From Mycobacterium marinum (GTDB lineage: Bacteria > Actinomycetota > Actinomycetes > Mycobacteriales > Mycobacteriaceae): a DNA stretch of 64,000 bases. Where the stretch lies: the NCBI RefSeq assembly GCF_003391395.1, contig NZ_CP024190.1:2976001-3040000 (forward strand). The letters are read 5' to 3'. Below, one piece after another: positions 45,117 through 54,651 of the stretch (its first letter is position 1; each line of letters begins with the position of its first letter). Below the pieces are notes generated by a model. That model searched no databases. It was not told where the DNA came from and worked only from the letters and a program-made list of their open reading frames with translations. The translations under genes were made by a program, and so were the position numbers.

Positions 45117-46067
45117 ATGCAAGCCCGTTCCGATGGTCCGCCGGCCTTCACCAAGCCCGACGCAATCGACCCCGCCTTGCGGGCGATCTCCCGGATCCTG
45201 CCGCGAGGCTATGGGTTGCATCGCGGCCTCAAGCTGCCACGTGCGCTGATGAAGCTGGCTGGGATTACCGGACGTCTGCGCGATGTGCCGGTGGTGGCCG
45301 TCAACGACGCGGTCAGCGTGCGATTGCACCGGCCAGCCGGATTGCCGGATCCGGGCCCGGCCCTGCTCTGGATCCATGGCGGCGGAACGGTCATGGGCAG
45401 CGCCGCTCAGGAGGATCAGTACTGCCGCAAGTTGTCTCATCTGGCGGGCGTCGCGGTGGCCGCGGTGGACTACCGGTTGGCGCCCGAGCACCCCTATCCG
45501 ACCCCCGTCGAGGACTGTTATGCGGCGTTGCTGTGGCTGCGCCAGCAGCCGTGGGTCGATCCGTCGCGGATCGCGGTGGCCGGTGCCAGTGCCGGCGGTC
45601 TTTTCGCGGCCACGCTGGTTCAGCTGGCCTGCGACCGCGGTCATGTGGAACCGGTGCTGCAGATGTTGGTGTACCCCATGCTCGACGACCGCACCGGCTC
45701 CGGTCCGAACGGCCACAAGCGCATCATGTGGAGCGAGCGGGACAACCAACAGGCGTGGCAGTTGTATCTGGCCGGGGCAGACCCCAGCACGGCCGCACCG
45801 GCGCGACGTGCCGACCTGTCGAATCTGCCGCCGGCCTGGATCGGCGTCGGAACGCTGGACCTGTTTCATCAGGAATGCCTCGACTATGCCGCGCGCCTGC
45901 GCGACGCGGGTGTCGAGGTCCATGAGCAGATCGCCGACGGTGCCTTCCACGCATTCGATCTGTTGGCGCCGAATGCGCCGGTGTCATTGGGGTTCTTCGC
46001 CAGTCAGTGCCAGTTCCTGCGAACGCACCTGCACGCCAGCGTCAGCGACCAGCCTCAGGCCCCCTAG
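45117..46067 (+). CDS. Alpha/beta hydrolase, hormone-sensitive-lipase family esterase
   Basis: 316 aa from the ATG at 45117. HSL/LipN-type: the oxyanion motif HGGG (WIHGGGTVMGS), the nucleophile in GASAGG, the Asp region VYPMLDDR and late GTLDLF, and the His in GAFHAFDLL. Hydrolyses carboxyl esters of short to medium acyl chains. Its 3' end overlaps the 3' end of the BVMO gene by 4 bp on the opposite strand. A BVMO of the acetophenone type yields aryl esters, so this esterase is a candidate next enzyme. Confidence 0.85.
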   Translation: MQARSDGPPAFTKPDAIDPALRAISRILPRGYGLHRGLKLPRALMKLAGITGRLRDVPVVAVNDAVSVRLHRPAGLPDPGPALLWIHGGGTVMGSAAQEDQYCRKLSHLAGVAVAAVDYRLAPEHPYPTPVEDCYAALLWLRQQPWVDPSRIAVAGASAGGLFAATLVQLACDRGHVEPVLQMLVYPMLDDRTGSGPNGHKRIMWSERDNQQAWQLYLAGADPSTAAPARRADLSNLPPAWIGVGTLDLFHQECLDYAARLRDAGVEVHEQIADGAFHAFDLLAPNAPVSLGFFASQCQFLRTHLHASVSDQPQAP

Positions 46068-48043
46068 CGCCGAAACTCGTAGTGGTTGCGGTCGGGGCGG
46101 TTGGTCCAGTTCCAATAGTCCAGGATGCGCCAGGCGAACAGGGTGGGCGCATCACCCGCCGCGTTCTTGTAGTAGCTGCTGCACACCGCAGGGTGGGTAT
46201 AGACCATGGTCTTGAGCTGCCGCTGGCTGCGCTGGTTGTAGTCACTACACACCCCGTCTCGCAGCACCGCGTAGCGAGCCCCCTCGGACAGCACCATGTC
46301 GATACAGCCCAGGATGTAGCGCATCTGGCACTCGGAGTTGTAGATGATGCTGGCGCCGTTGACGGCGTTGGTACCCGGGCCGTACATGCAATAGAAGTTG
46401 GGGAAACCGGGCACGCTGATGCCGAGATAGGCGTAGGCGGCGTCGCCCCACAGGTCGTTGAGCTCAATGCCGTCCAAGCCCCGAACGCGGATGGGCCCCA
46501 GCTGATGGTTGACGTCGAATCCGGTGGCCCAGATCAAGACGTCGGCCGGCCGGTGCACACCGTCGCGGGTGATCACCCCGTGGGCGGTGATCTCGGCAAC
46601 GCCCTCGCGGATGAGCTCGACATCGTCACGCTGCAAGGTTTTGAGCCATGTTCCGTTGTCCTGCAGGGTACGTTTGCCCATCGGCGGATAGTTCGGCGTA
46701 ACCTTCGCCAGCAGCCGTTCATCATCGGTGAAGGTCCGCATCCAGGCGATAAACAGCTCGCGGACTTGGTGATTGGCGGCACTGACCGACAAGCCGCCGT
46801 TCTCCCAGTCCGGGTCGATAACCGTCAGGTGCGCTGCACCGTCGGCGATCGGCCACCAGGTCACGAATCGCAGCCACCTGTCGTAGTAGGGGAGATGGCG
46901 CACCGCCCATTTGACCGGATCGCTGACGGCCGCGTGGTAGTTGATGTTGGGCGCCATCCATTGCGCGGTGCGCTGGTAGACGTCGACCCGTTCGGTGATG
47001 TCGGCGATGGCGGGTACCAGCTGAAAGCCGCTGGCGCCGGCTCCGATCACCGCGACCCGCTTGCTGGCGAGCTCAACGCCCTCCTCCCAATCGGCGGTGT
47101 GAAACGACGGACCCGCGAAATCCTTGCCGCCCTTGATGTCCGGGATCACCGGATTGCTGAACTGGCCGACCGCGCAGATGACCGCGCGTGCGCTGAGCAC
47201 CTCGGCGCTGCCGTCGTGGCCGCGGATCCGCACCGCCCAGCTATCCGATTCGTCTTGCCAAGCGGCGCTGACAACTTCGGTGTTGAATCTGACATGCGGG
47301 GTGATCTCGTAGCGCTGGACCACGTCATTGAGGTAGTGCAGGATCTCGGGCTGCTCGGAGTAGGAATGCGACCAATGGTCGTTAGGCTCGAACGAGTACG
47401 CGTAGTAATGGTTCGCGATGTCCACGCGGCAGCCCGGATATCGGTTGGCCCGCCACGTGCCCCCGACCCCAGCCTGCTTCTCGATGATCACAAACGGCAG
47501 ACCGGCTTGCTTGAGTTTGATTCCGGCCAGTAGCCCCGCTTCGCCACAACCGATGACCAAGACTGGGAAACCACTGCGTTGACTTGGACTGGACCGCAGC
47601 GGCGGGCCATCCTGGTCCGCGTCTGAGATCCGTAGATCCGCGGCAATGTAGTCGATGAATTCGTCGGTAACCTGACCGGCCGACGCCACGTCGAGCATGG
47701 TCTGCAGCTGGACCCGGTTCGGGAGGAACGGCGCCGGGCAGCCACGGTCACGGTGGTCGCGCACCACCTCGAAGGCACGCTCGCGGACGGTCTGTTTGTC
47801 CTCTTCGCTCATGCCGCCCTGGATGTCCATGGCGATCAGCATCGACGGGCCCGGAAGTTCGTCGAGCAAGCCCAAATTGCCGGTCATGTGCACCATCGAC
47901 ATCAGCAGCGCCGGAGCGCTGGCCTCGGCGAGGGCGGCCCGAATGACATCGTCGGAATCGTGGAACGGCATGCCGGTCAACCGCGCGGGCCCCGCGGGTA
48001 CGGCGGACGGTGCGTGGCCACAATCGAAGAAGGCCATTGACAT
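46064..48043 (-). CDS. FAD-containing monooxygenase, 4-hydroxyacetophenone-monooxygenase-like
   Basis: 659 aa from the ATG at 48041-48043; an internal ATG at 47969-47971 is also possible. An N-terminal extension of about 130 residues (DVIRAALAEASAPALLMSMV, QGGMSEEDKQTVRERAFE) is typical of 4-hydroxyacetophenone monooxygenase (HAPMO, about 640 aa). Core BVMO motifs: FAD Rossmann VIGCGEAG (about 163), the type I fingerprint FAGPSFHTADWEE (F-x-G-x-x-x-H-x-x-x-W), and NADPH Rossmann VIGAGASG. It would insert oxygen next to a ketone. It converges on an esterase gene and is divergent from an SDR gene. Confidence 0.82.
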   Translation of the reverse strand: MSMAFFDCGHAPSAVPAGPARLTGMPFHDSDDVIRAALAEASAPALLMSMVHMTGNLGLLDELPGPSMLIAMDIQGGMSEEDKQTVRERAFEVVRDHRDRGCPAPFLPNRVQLQTMLDVASAGQVTDEFIDYIAADLRISDADQDGPPLRSSPSQRSGFPVLVIGCGEAGLLAGIKLKQAGLPFVIIEKQAGVGGTWRANRYPGCRVDIANHYYAYSFEPNDHWSHSYSEQPEILHYLNDVVQRYEITPHVRFNTEVVSAAWQDESDSWAVRIRGHDGSAEVLSARAVICAVGQFSNPVIPDIKGGKDFAGPSFHTADWEEGVELASKRVAVIGAGASGFQLVPAIADITERVDVYQRTAQWMAPNINYHAAVSDPVKWAVRHLPYYDRWLRFVTWWPIADGAAHLTVIDPDWENGGLSVSAANHQVRELFIAWMRTFTDDERLLAKVTPNYPPMGKRTLQDNGTWLKTLQRDDVELIREGVAEITAHGVITRDGVHRPADVLIWATGFDVNHQLGPIRVRGLDGIELNDLWGDAAYAYLGISVPGFPNFYCMYGPGTNAVNGASIIYNSECQMRYILGCIDMVLSEGARYAVLRDGVCSDYNQRSQRQLKTMVYTHPAVCSSYYKNAAGDAPTLFAWRILDYWNWTNRPDRNHYEFRR

Positions 48044-48270
48044 CAAGATGCGTACGGCCAGTCATCCATGGCCAGCCCCGGGCGGGGGTGCGGTCCAATG
48101 CCCGCTCGGTGAGTGCGCGCGCCGGCGCCCCCGCACGCCCCAAACCTACTCCCGCAGTGTGGTTCTCGGCCGGTCTCAAAGCGCCGGTCGATGCCTCGGT
48201 GCGCGGCGGCCGACCTCGGGCACCGGTGCGGCGGTGTCACGTCGGATCGAAGGCAACGGGCAGCGTCGGC

Positions 48271-48276
48271 TACCGT
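48271..48276 (+). promoter_or_regulatory. Candidate -10 TACCGT for the SDR gene at 48284
   Basis: TACCGT ends 7 nt before the ATG at 48284, a leaderless-type arrangement. Confidence 0.4.
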
Positions 48277-48283
48277 CGTCCCC

Positions 48284-49081
48284 ATGGAACTATCCGGCAA
48301 GACTGTTCTGGTTACCGGCGCCACGGGCGGTCTCGGACGGGCGATCGCCTCGTCACTGGCCGACCGCGGTGCGGAGCTGATCCTGAGCTCGCGCAAGCCC
48401 GCGGAGCTCGACCAGCTCGCGGCATCGCTTCCGGGACGCAATCATCGCTCGATCGTCAGCGACCTCGCCGAACCGGGTGCCGCGCTGGCCCTGCTCGCCG
48501 AGGCGGGGGAGATCGACGTTCTGGTCGCCAACGCAGCCCTGCCAGCGTCCGGGAAACTGGAAACCTTCACCGCCGAGCAGGTGGATCGCGCGTTGCGGGT
48601 CAACCTAGAGATACCGGTCCAGATGACCCGCGAACTGATCCCGGCGTTCACCCAACGAGGGTCCGGGCATTTCGTCTTCGTCTCGTCCATTTCCGGCAAG
48701 ACGGCCACCGCGCGTGCGTCGCTGTACGCGGCGACGAAATTCGGCATCCGCGGTTTCGCGCTGTGCCTGCGTGACGATCTGCGCCCGGCTGGGGTCGGCG
48801 TCTCGGTGGTGAGTCCCGGGGCGATCAGTGGCGCGGGCATGTTCGCGGACTCCGGTGCGACCGCTCCGCCGCTGATCGGTACCGGCACGCCCGATCAGGT
48901 CGGTGCCGCCGTGGTCACCGCGATCGAGCGCAATCGCGGCGAGGTCACCGTGGCGCCGCTACGCCAGCGGGCGCTGGCGCGCTTTGCCGCCAATGCCCCC
49001 GAGATCGCCTCGCGGCTGGCCGGGGGGATCGCGGCCAAGGCGGCCGACGAGATCGCCGCCGGCCAGCTGCACAAGCGCTAG
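48284..49081 (+). CDS. SDR family oxidoreductase
   Basis: 265 aa from the ATG at 48284 (MELSGKTVLVTGATGG). Classical SDR: TGATGGLG, ANAALP instead of NNAG, catalytic Ser in FVSSISGK and YAATK. It ends in a C-terminal helix rich in Ala and Arg. The start is divergent from the BVMO by about 240 bp. It may act on the same pathway but the substrate is not evident. Confidence 0.85.
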   Translation: MELSGKTVLVTGATGGLGRAIASSLADRGAELILSSRKPAELDQLAASLPGRNHRSIVSDLAEPGAALALLAEAGEIDVLVANAALPASGKLETFTAEQVDRALRVNLEIPVQMTRELIPAFTQRGSGHFVFVSSISGKTATARASLYAATKFGIRGFALCLRDDLRPAGVGVSVVSPGAISGAGMFADSGATAPPLIGTGTPDQVGAAVVTAIERNRGEVTVAPLRQRALARFAANAPEIASRLAGGIAAKAADEIAAGQLHKR

Positions 49082-49140
49082 CCCGAAGGGGGCGCGCGGC
49101 GGCGCTGACTATCCCCGCCGGTGATGGCATCCTGGCTTGG

Positions 49141-49818
49141 GTGGGGCTGCTGTTTCGGTTGGTCGAGTTGCTGGTGCTGATTGCGCCCATCGTCGGGCTG
49201 ATCTATGCGGGCATCCGGGCGATCTCGTCGCTCAACAGGAGGTCGGGGGATGGAGCGGTCGATCACGCCCCGCAGGATCGCGCGGTTGGCCAGCCCGACG
49301 ACGCCCTGCCCGGAAGCAAACCGGCCCAATGGCGGGCGATACGACGCGCGATCGACGCTCACGACGAAACGAACACGCGCTGGTTGGACTATGAACTCGA
49401 CGTGGCCAAGCTCCTTGATTTCCCGGTGATGACCGACATGCGGGACCCGATCACGACCCGTTTTCACAAGGCGAAGTTGGCGGCGGACTTTCACCGTCCA
49501 ATGCGGGCCGAAGATCTGCTGGACGACCGCGATGCGGCCAAAGAGTATTTCGATGCGGTGCAGAACTACGTCACCGCGTTCAACGCCGCCGAAGCCGAGG
49601 CGATGCGCCGGCGTAGAAGTGATTTCTCCCGAGAAGGTCAACAGCGGCTGGCTCGTGCCCAGAGCCTGCTGCGGGTGGCCGCGGATAGCTCCGCCACCGC
49701 CCAAGAACGCTCGCGGGCATACGACTTGGCCTGCAATGAACTCGACGGTCTCATGGTCTTGCCTGGCACTACCAGAGCCAGCATCGAACGCGGCATCGCC
49801 GGGGAGATAGATGGATAG
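49141..49818 (+). CDS. Hypothetical protein with N-terminal membrane helix
   Basis: 225 aa from the GTG at 49141. One N-terminal hydrophobic segment (about 4-25, RLVELLVLIAPIVGLIYAG), then a charged helical domain with GFP-like no motifs; the DAHDETNTRWLDYELDVAKL stretch and DMRDPITTRFHKAKLAADF look conserved. No known domain is recognised. It begins 59 bp after the SDR gene and converges on fadD. Function unknown. Confidence 0.6.
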   Translation: MGLLFRLVELLVLIAPIVGLIYAGIRAISSLNRRSGDGAVDHAPQDRAVGQPDDALPGSKPAQWRAIRRAIDAHDETNTRWLDYELDVAKLLDFPVMTDMRDPITTRFHKAKLAADFHRPMRAEDLLDDRDAAKEYFDAVQNYVTAFNAAEAEAMRRRRSDFSREGQQRLARAQSLLRVAADSSATAQERSRAYDLACNELDGLMVLPGTTRASIERGIAGEIDG

Positions 49819-49842
49819 CTACCGGCCGGCCCGGGCGCCGCG

Positions 49843-51435
49843 CTAGCGGCTCTCGTCGGAGGCTATTCGGTACCGGGTGCCGCGCTGCTCCCGCACCCAC
49901 AGCGCCTCGTCCGGGCCGATGGCTGTCCCTTCGGCGATCAGCTGTCGCTTGAGCACCTTGTGGGTGGCGGTGCTGGGCAGATCTGCGGCGATCCGGACGT
50001 ATCGCGGCCAGGCTTTGGCGGACAGGTCGGGTTGCGCGCGCAGAAACGCTTCAAGCGATTCGGGGGTGAACTGCTGGTCCCGGTGCGGCACGAAGGCGGC
50101 CATCACCTGATCGCCAACCCGGGCATCTGGGACCGCATATACCGCGACTCGGTTTACCGCATTGTGCCGCAACAGAATTCGTTCGATCGGGGCTGCCGCA
50201 AGGTTTTCGCCGTCTACCCGCATCCAGTCGGCGGTGCGGCCGGCGAGATAGATCCAGCCCTGTGAGTCTCGGTAGGCGAGGTCTCCGGACCAGTACATGC
50301 CATGGCGCATACGCTCGGCGTTGGCGCCGGGATCGTTGTAATAACCGGTGAAAAAGCCCGATCCCATGGTGTTGACCAATTCGCCCACCGCTTCGTCGGC
50401 GTTGGCCAGCGCTCCGTACTCATCGAAGCGTGCCACGGCGCACTCGGTGACGGAGTCGCTGTTGTACACGGCGACACCGTCGACACCCTTGCCGATCGAG
50501 CCCGGCGGCGTGCCCGGTTCACGGATCACGATGACGGCATTCTCGGTCGAGCCGAAGCCGTCCTCGACCTGGACTGCGAAACGTCGCGAGAACTCTTCGA
50601 TGTCTTTCTCATTGGCCTCGTTGCCAAAAGCCACGCGCAGCGGATTCTCGGCGTCGTCGTCGCGTTCGGGCGTGGCAAGGATGTAGGCCAGTGGCTTGCC
50701 GACGTAGTTCATATAGGTTGCCTGATAGCGGCGAATGTCGTCCAGGAAGCCGGTCGCCGAGAACTTCGCCGGTGCGATCGCCGCGCCCGAGACCACCGCG
50801 GGTGCCCATCCAGCGACCACCGCATTGGAATGAAAAAGGGGCATGGACACATAGCAGGTGTCGTGAGCCGACAGCCCGAACCGTTCGGTCAGGCTGCGGC
50901 CGGCGAATGTGGGCATCAGGTGTGAAACCTGTACCGCCTTAGGGTTGCCGCTGGTACCCGACGTGAAGATCATCATGAACGGATCCATCATTTCGACTTT
51001 GCGGTGGGGGACCAGCGAACCGGCACCGCCAACCAGCTCTGCCCACCGAGGTGTCGAGGTATCGAAGATCTCTACATCCGCGAGGTCCAAACCATCCAGC
51101 AGCGAGCGATTCTCGGCATCGGTCACGATGATCTGGCATTCGGCGCGCCTGATGTCGGCGGCCAGTGCCTCGCCGCGCCTGGTGGTGTTCAGACCGCAGA
51201 GCACATAGCCACCCAGCCCGGCCGCGGCCATCTGGGTCAGCATTTCGGGCGTGTTGCCCAGCAAGGACCCGATATGTAGCGGGCGGTCCGGGTCGGCGGC
51301 GGCGATCAATCCGGCCGCGCGCGCGGCGGCCTCCGCCAGATACTCGCGCCAAGTCCATTGCAGATCATGATATTTCACGGCAATGCTGGAGTCGGACATG
51401 CGCTGTTGCAGCAGGGCCTGAATCGTCTCTGTCAT
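49843..51435 (-). CDS. fadD1: Fatty-acid-CoA ligase, FadD1-like
   Basis: 530 aa (FadD1 of M. tuberculosis is about 532 aa). ANL motifs: MIFTSGTSGNPKAV (P-loop), DGFGSTENAV in A5, GDLAYRDSQGW, GRTADWMRVDGENLAAAPIE and TATHKVLKRQL with the catalytic Lys. The N-terminal LLGNTPEMLTQMAAAGLGGY segment and gene position after an Rv1749c-like gene suit FadD1, also similar to FadD17, so the symbol is probable rather than proven. It activates fatty acids to CoA thioesters. The ATG at 51433-51435 overlaps a possible upstream frame by 4 bp. Confidence 0.65.
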   Translation of the reverse strand: MTETIQALLQQRMSDSSIAVKYHDLQWTWREYLAEAAARAAGLIAAADPDRPLHIGSLLGNTPEMLTQMAAAGLGGYVLCGLNTTRRGEALAADIRRAECQIIVTDAENRSLLDGLDLADVEIFDTSTPRWAELVGGAGSLVPHRKVEMMDPFMMIFTSGTSGNPKAVQVSHLMPTFAGRSLTERFGLSAHDTCYVSMPLFHSNAVVAGWAPAVVSGAAIAPAKFSATGFLDDIRRYQATYMNYVGKPLAYILATPERDDDAENPLRVAFGNEANEKDIEEFSRRFAVQVEDGFGSTENAVIVIREPGTPPGSIGKGVDGVAVYNSDSVTECAVARFDEYGALANADEAVGELVNTMGSGFFTGYYNDPGANAERMRHGMYWSGDLAYRDSQGWIYLAGRTADWMRVDGENLAAAPIERILLRHNAVNRVAVYAVPDARVGDQVMAAFVPHRDQQFTPESLEAFLRAQPDLSAKAWPRYVRIAADLPSTATHKVLKRQLIAEGTAIGPDEALWVREQRGTRYRIASDESR

Positions 51436-51938
51436 TGATCAGGATCCGTATTCGTTGTGGGTTGGGGCAACTGGCGGGCGTGTCGCTTATCGACGATCAG
51501 CTGGGCTGCAATCATCCCGCGCAGGGCGGTCAGCAGGTGTTCGCCGATGGCAGTGCTGTGAATCGAACGGATCTGCAGCGGGCACAGACGCTTCTTCTCC
51601 ATCGCCAGGATGGTCTCGGTAGATTTCCCAGGGCGCACCTATTCGGGCAACGCACGACACTTCGCTTCGTGGTGACCAGTCGAACCGAGACCAGCTTGCC
51701 ACATGGTCGCGACCGCGGACAGGCGCCCTGACATTGGAGTACCGAGGTGCCGGCGGCCAATCGAGCAAGCCCTGACCTGTTGGTCGGCAACGGCGTCTTG
51801 GATGCCGGACACGCGTGGACCGAGGCCTATATTGTGGCAACGGCGGTCGCACAGCTCAAGCGATGTGCGGCGACCGTGATCAGGGCGTGGCCGGCGGGTG
51901 CGGCTCGACCGTGCAGGGCACCGCAGGGACCTACGCAA
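51432..51938 (-). pseudogene. Possible degraded gene upstream of fadD1 (uncertain)
   Basis: One minus-strand frame from about 51938 to 51432 reads ...MWQAGLGSTGHHEAKCRALPE, is broken by a TAG at 51639-51641, then continues VRPGKSTETILAMEKKRL and ALRGMIAAQLIVDKRH, ending in a TGA (51432-51434) that overlaps the fadD ATG by 4 bp. The overlap and the protein-like character of the last 55 residues hint at a decayed coupled gene. I recognise no family. It may equally be noise. Confidence 0.25.
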
Positions 51939-52003
51939 TTGCTGCCACCGGCGGCGGTAACAACAACGATGGAGGGCGCGGTGCGGGGGGCGCGTCGATC
52001 GCG

Positions 52004-53578
52004 ATGAGCGGCGGTATCGAAGGCGCTGGCATCGATTGCGCTAGCGAGCAGGGCACCGGCCAGCCGCAGGCCGCGGGGACGGCAGTCCCCGGCAGTTCCC
52101 GGCCGCGATGGGTTTTCTGGTGCCGCCTCCAAGCTGGCCCACGCAGAGCAACATGGCACCGCTGGTTTGGTCTGGCGGCGACGGTTCTGTCTGTTGCCGC
52201 GGGCACCTGCTGGGCCGCCGCTTGGGCGGGCGGATCTGACCAGTCGTCCGCACTGTCGGAATGGTCTCCATGCGCCGCTGCCAACGGCGCTGCCGGAATG
52301 CAATGCGCCATCCTCAACGTGCCGCTGGATTGGAACCTTGCTGAATCTGCCACGGCACAGGTCGCCGTGGCTCGGCTGCCCGCAACCGGAGCGCACAAGC
52401 TGGGGGTAATCGTCACCAACCCGGGCGGTCCCGGCATATCGGGCATCGACGATATGGCTTACAGCGGCAATTTTTGGGACCGGCTACGACAAGATTTCGA
52501 CATCGTCACCTTCGATCCGCGCGGGGTAGGCGCGAGCCGGCCGGCCATCGCGTTGGCCGGCGATGAGCTCGTCGCCGCCGTCCGCAATCAACCCAGCATT
52601 CCGCGCACCGAGGCTCAGCGCCGGAGTCGTCTGGAGGGGACAACTCGGCTGGTGGATGCCGCGCAGCGGGGAGGCGTTCTGGGTTTAGTTGGGACGCGAG
52701 AGGTTGCACGCGACCTTGAGGCGCTGCGGGTCGCGATGAACGTGGAGAGCATCGACTACTTCGGATTTTCCTACGGCACCTACCTGGGGGTGGTGTATGC
52801 CGACATGTTCCCCGGCCGCACTCACCGCATCGTGCTCGATTCGGCCATGAATCCCGCCAACGACTACGCCACACTGCGCCACGATCAGGCTGTTGCTTTT
52901 GACCACGCTATCCGGGCTCAGTTCGACGCCCCAGAAATTCAACGCATCCAGGCGTTGATCGAGAGACTGGATGAAAGCCCCGTCGTGGGCGAAGACGGAC
53001 GTGTGCTGTCGGGTTTGCGGTTGCTCAACTACGTCGAATCAGCGGCCTACGAACCGGAGACGTCGGTGCCGGTACTGCGAGAAGTGCTCGCCGAGGCCAG
53101 TCGGGGGAACTGGGCTCCGGTCATCGCCGCCGTGCACGGACCGGCACTTCTGGTTAACCCCGCTGATCTGCCCTATCTCTCGGTAGCGTGTCATGACCTG
53201 TCCACGCCCACCCAGGTTGGTGACGTTGCGGCGTTAGCCCGCGCCTGGTCACGTGAAGCCCCATTGACCGGGGCCAGCCGCGCGTGGTCCGTGCTGCCCT
53301 GCACCGTCTGGCCCACGCGGGCCGCCGCGCCGCCGCACCGGATGACGGCTGCGGGCTCCGGGCCGACGCTGGTGATCGGTGTCGCTGGTGACCCAGCGAC
53401 ACCGCCGCATTGGGGCCGCGATCTGGCTGCGACGCTCGAACACGGCCAATATTTGCAATGGGCTGGCGCCGGCCACGTCGCCTACGGCCGCGCCGGTGAG
53501 CCACTAGGCACAATCGTCAACGATTTCTTCGTCTCGGGCAGGTTGCCGCCTGCCGGCCTTGAGCTACCCGCCGACTAG
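52004..53578 (+). CDS. Secreted alpha/beta hydrolase, tripeptidyl-aminopeptidase-like
   Basis: 524 aa from the ATG at 52004; the frame is open to 51815 but the extension is Gly-rich and unlikely. An N-terminal membrane/signal segment (WFGLAATVLSVAAGTCWAAA, about residues 55-76) precedes a hydrolase of the TAP/CaeA-Hip1 type: GPGISG, the nucleophile Ser256 in GFSYGT, Asp463 in GDPATPP and His491 in GAGHVAYG. The family removes N-terminal tripeptides or acts as envelope serine protease/esterase. An IS element begins 2 bp after the stop, but the stop codon is intact. Confidence 0.82.
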   Translation: MSGGIEGAGIDCASEQGTGQPQAAGTAVPGSSRPRWVFWCRLQAGPRRATWHRWFGLAATVLSVAAGTCWAAAWAGGSDQSSALSEWSPCAAANGAAGMQCAILNVPLDWNLAESATAQVAVARLPATGAHKLGVIVTNPGGPGISGIDDMAYSGNFWDRLRQDFDIVTFDPRGVGASRPAIALAGDELVAAVRNQPSIPRTEAQRRSRLEGTTRLVDAAQRGGVLGLVGTREVARDLEALRVAMNVESIDYFGFSYGTYLGVVYADMFPGRTHRIVLDSAMNPANDYATLRHDQAVAFDHAIRAQFDAPEIQRIQALIERLDESPVVGEDGRVLSGLRLLNYVESAAYEPETSVPVLREVLAEASRGNWAPVIAAVHGPALLVNPADLPYLSVACHDLSTPTQVGDVAALARAWSREAPLTGASRAWSVLPCTVWPTRAAAPPHRMTAAGSGPTLVIGVAGDPATPPHWGRDLAATLEHGQYLQWAGAGHVAYGRAGEPLGTIVNDFFVSGRLPPAGLELPAD

Positions 53579-53579
53579 G
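53574..53579. repeat. Target-site duplication ACTAGG, left copy
   Basis: ACTAGG directly before the left inverted repeat; contains the TAG stop of the peptidase gene. Its second copy is at 54674-54679. Confidence 0.88.
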
Positions 53580-53601
53580 TGTCGTGACCTGGGAGGTTGT
53601 T
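53580..53601 (+). repeat. IS481-family left terminal inverted repeat
   Basis: TGTCGTGACCTGGGAGGTTG then TT. Matches the complement of the right end at 18 of 22 positions. Confidence 0.85.
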
Positions 53602-53678
53602 AACGGCGTGCCTGCTTGAAAGTGGGAGGACCTCCTGACGGAGTGGATGTGTCTGGCATTCACCCGTAGGAGGTCCTT

Positions 53679-54650
53679 GTGTCTCACGCTAACGCCCGTA
53701 CCAATGTGTTCGCTCGTCAGTTGATCGTTGAGCGCGTCGCCGCCGGGTGGCCGGCCGCGCATGTGGCTGAGCAACTGGGGATTTCGCGGGCAACGGTGTA
53801 CAAGTGGCTGCGCCGGTATGCCGAGGGCGGTGATGCCGCGCTGGCCGACCGCTCGTCGCGGCCGATCCGGATGCCCAACCGTACGAGCCATCGGGTCGAA
53901 CAGAAGGTACTCGCCACCCGCCAACGCCGTAAGCGCGGCGCTGTTGTGCTCGCCGCCGAACTCGAACTGAATCCCTCGACAGTCGGACGGATCCTGGCAC
54001 GCCACCAGGTGCCACATCTGAGTGCAATCGACCCGATCACCGGCGAGGTGGTGCGCTCATCGCGGCGCAGCCCCAACCGCTACGAATACCCCACCCCGGG
54101 AGCCGGGGTTCATGTCGACGTCAAGAAGCTTGGCGCCATCCCCCCAGGCGGTGGATGGCGCCTGCACGGCCGCGACGCCGCGGTCTCAGTTGCCCACCGG
54201 CACAAGAAGACCAAGATCGGCTACGACTACGTGCACACCGCCATCGATGACTACACTCGGCTGGCCTACAGCGAAGTGCTCCCCGACGAGAAGGACCCGA
54301 CGTGCGCTGGGTTTCTTCACCGGGCACTGGCCTGGTTCGCCGCCCACAGTGTGCGTGTGCGTCGGCTACTGACCGACAACGCGTTGGTCTACCGACACGG
54401 CACCGACTGGGGCTGGGTTTGTTCGGCCTGGCAGCTTAAACGCCGATTCAGTAAGCCCGGCTGTCCCTGGACCAACGGCAAAGCAGAACGTTTCAACCGG
54501 ACCTTGATCAACGAATGGGCCTACGCCCGCCCCTGGACCAACAACACCCTACGTAGCCGCGGCCTTGACCAATTCCTTCGCCGCTACAACACTCGACGAG
54601 GCCACTCCGCCCTCGGCGGACGACCACCAATCAGCCGACTCGCTGTCTGA
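53679..54650 (+). CDS. IS481 family transposase
   Basis: 323 aa from the GTG at 53679, preceded by AGGAGG. N-terminal HTH (AAHVAEQLGISRATVYKWL, about 25-45) and a second helical DNA-binding part, then an rve integrase core (about 130-290) with DDE candidates: Asp in VHVDVKKLG, Asp in LLTDNAL, Glu in NGKAERFNRTL. It ends RRYNTRRGHSALGGRPP, the usual IS481 C-terminus. Full length, no internal stop or frameshift, so probably active. Confidence 0.95.
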   Translation: MSHANARTNVFARQLIVERVAAGWPAAHVAEQLGISRATVYKWLRRYAEGGDAALADRSSRPIRMPNRTSHRVEQKVLATRQRRKRGAVVLAAELELNPSTVGRILARHQVPHLSAIDPITGEVVRSSRRSPNRYEYPTPGAGVHVDVKKLGAIPPGGGWRLHGRDAAVSVAHRHKKTKIGYDYVHTAIDDYTRLAYSEVLPDEKDPTCAGFLHRALAWFAAHSVRVRRLLTDNALVYRHGTDWGWVCSAWQLKRRFSKPGCPWTNGKAERFNRTLINEWAYARPWTNNTLRSRGLDQFLRRYNTRRGHSALGGRPPISRLAV

Positions 54651-54651
54651 C

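Noticed and set aside
46007..47533. 508-codon plus-strand frame opposite the BVMO
   Set aside because: Antisense shadow; the minus frame shows FAD and BVMO motifs throughout while this one has none.
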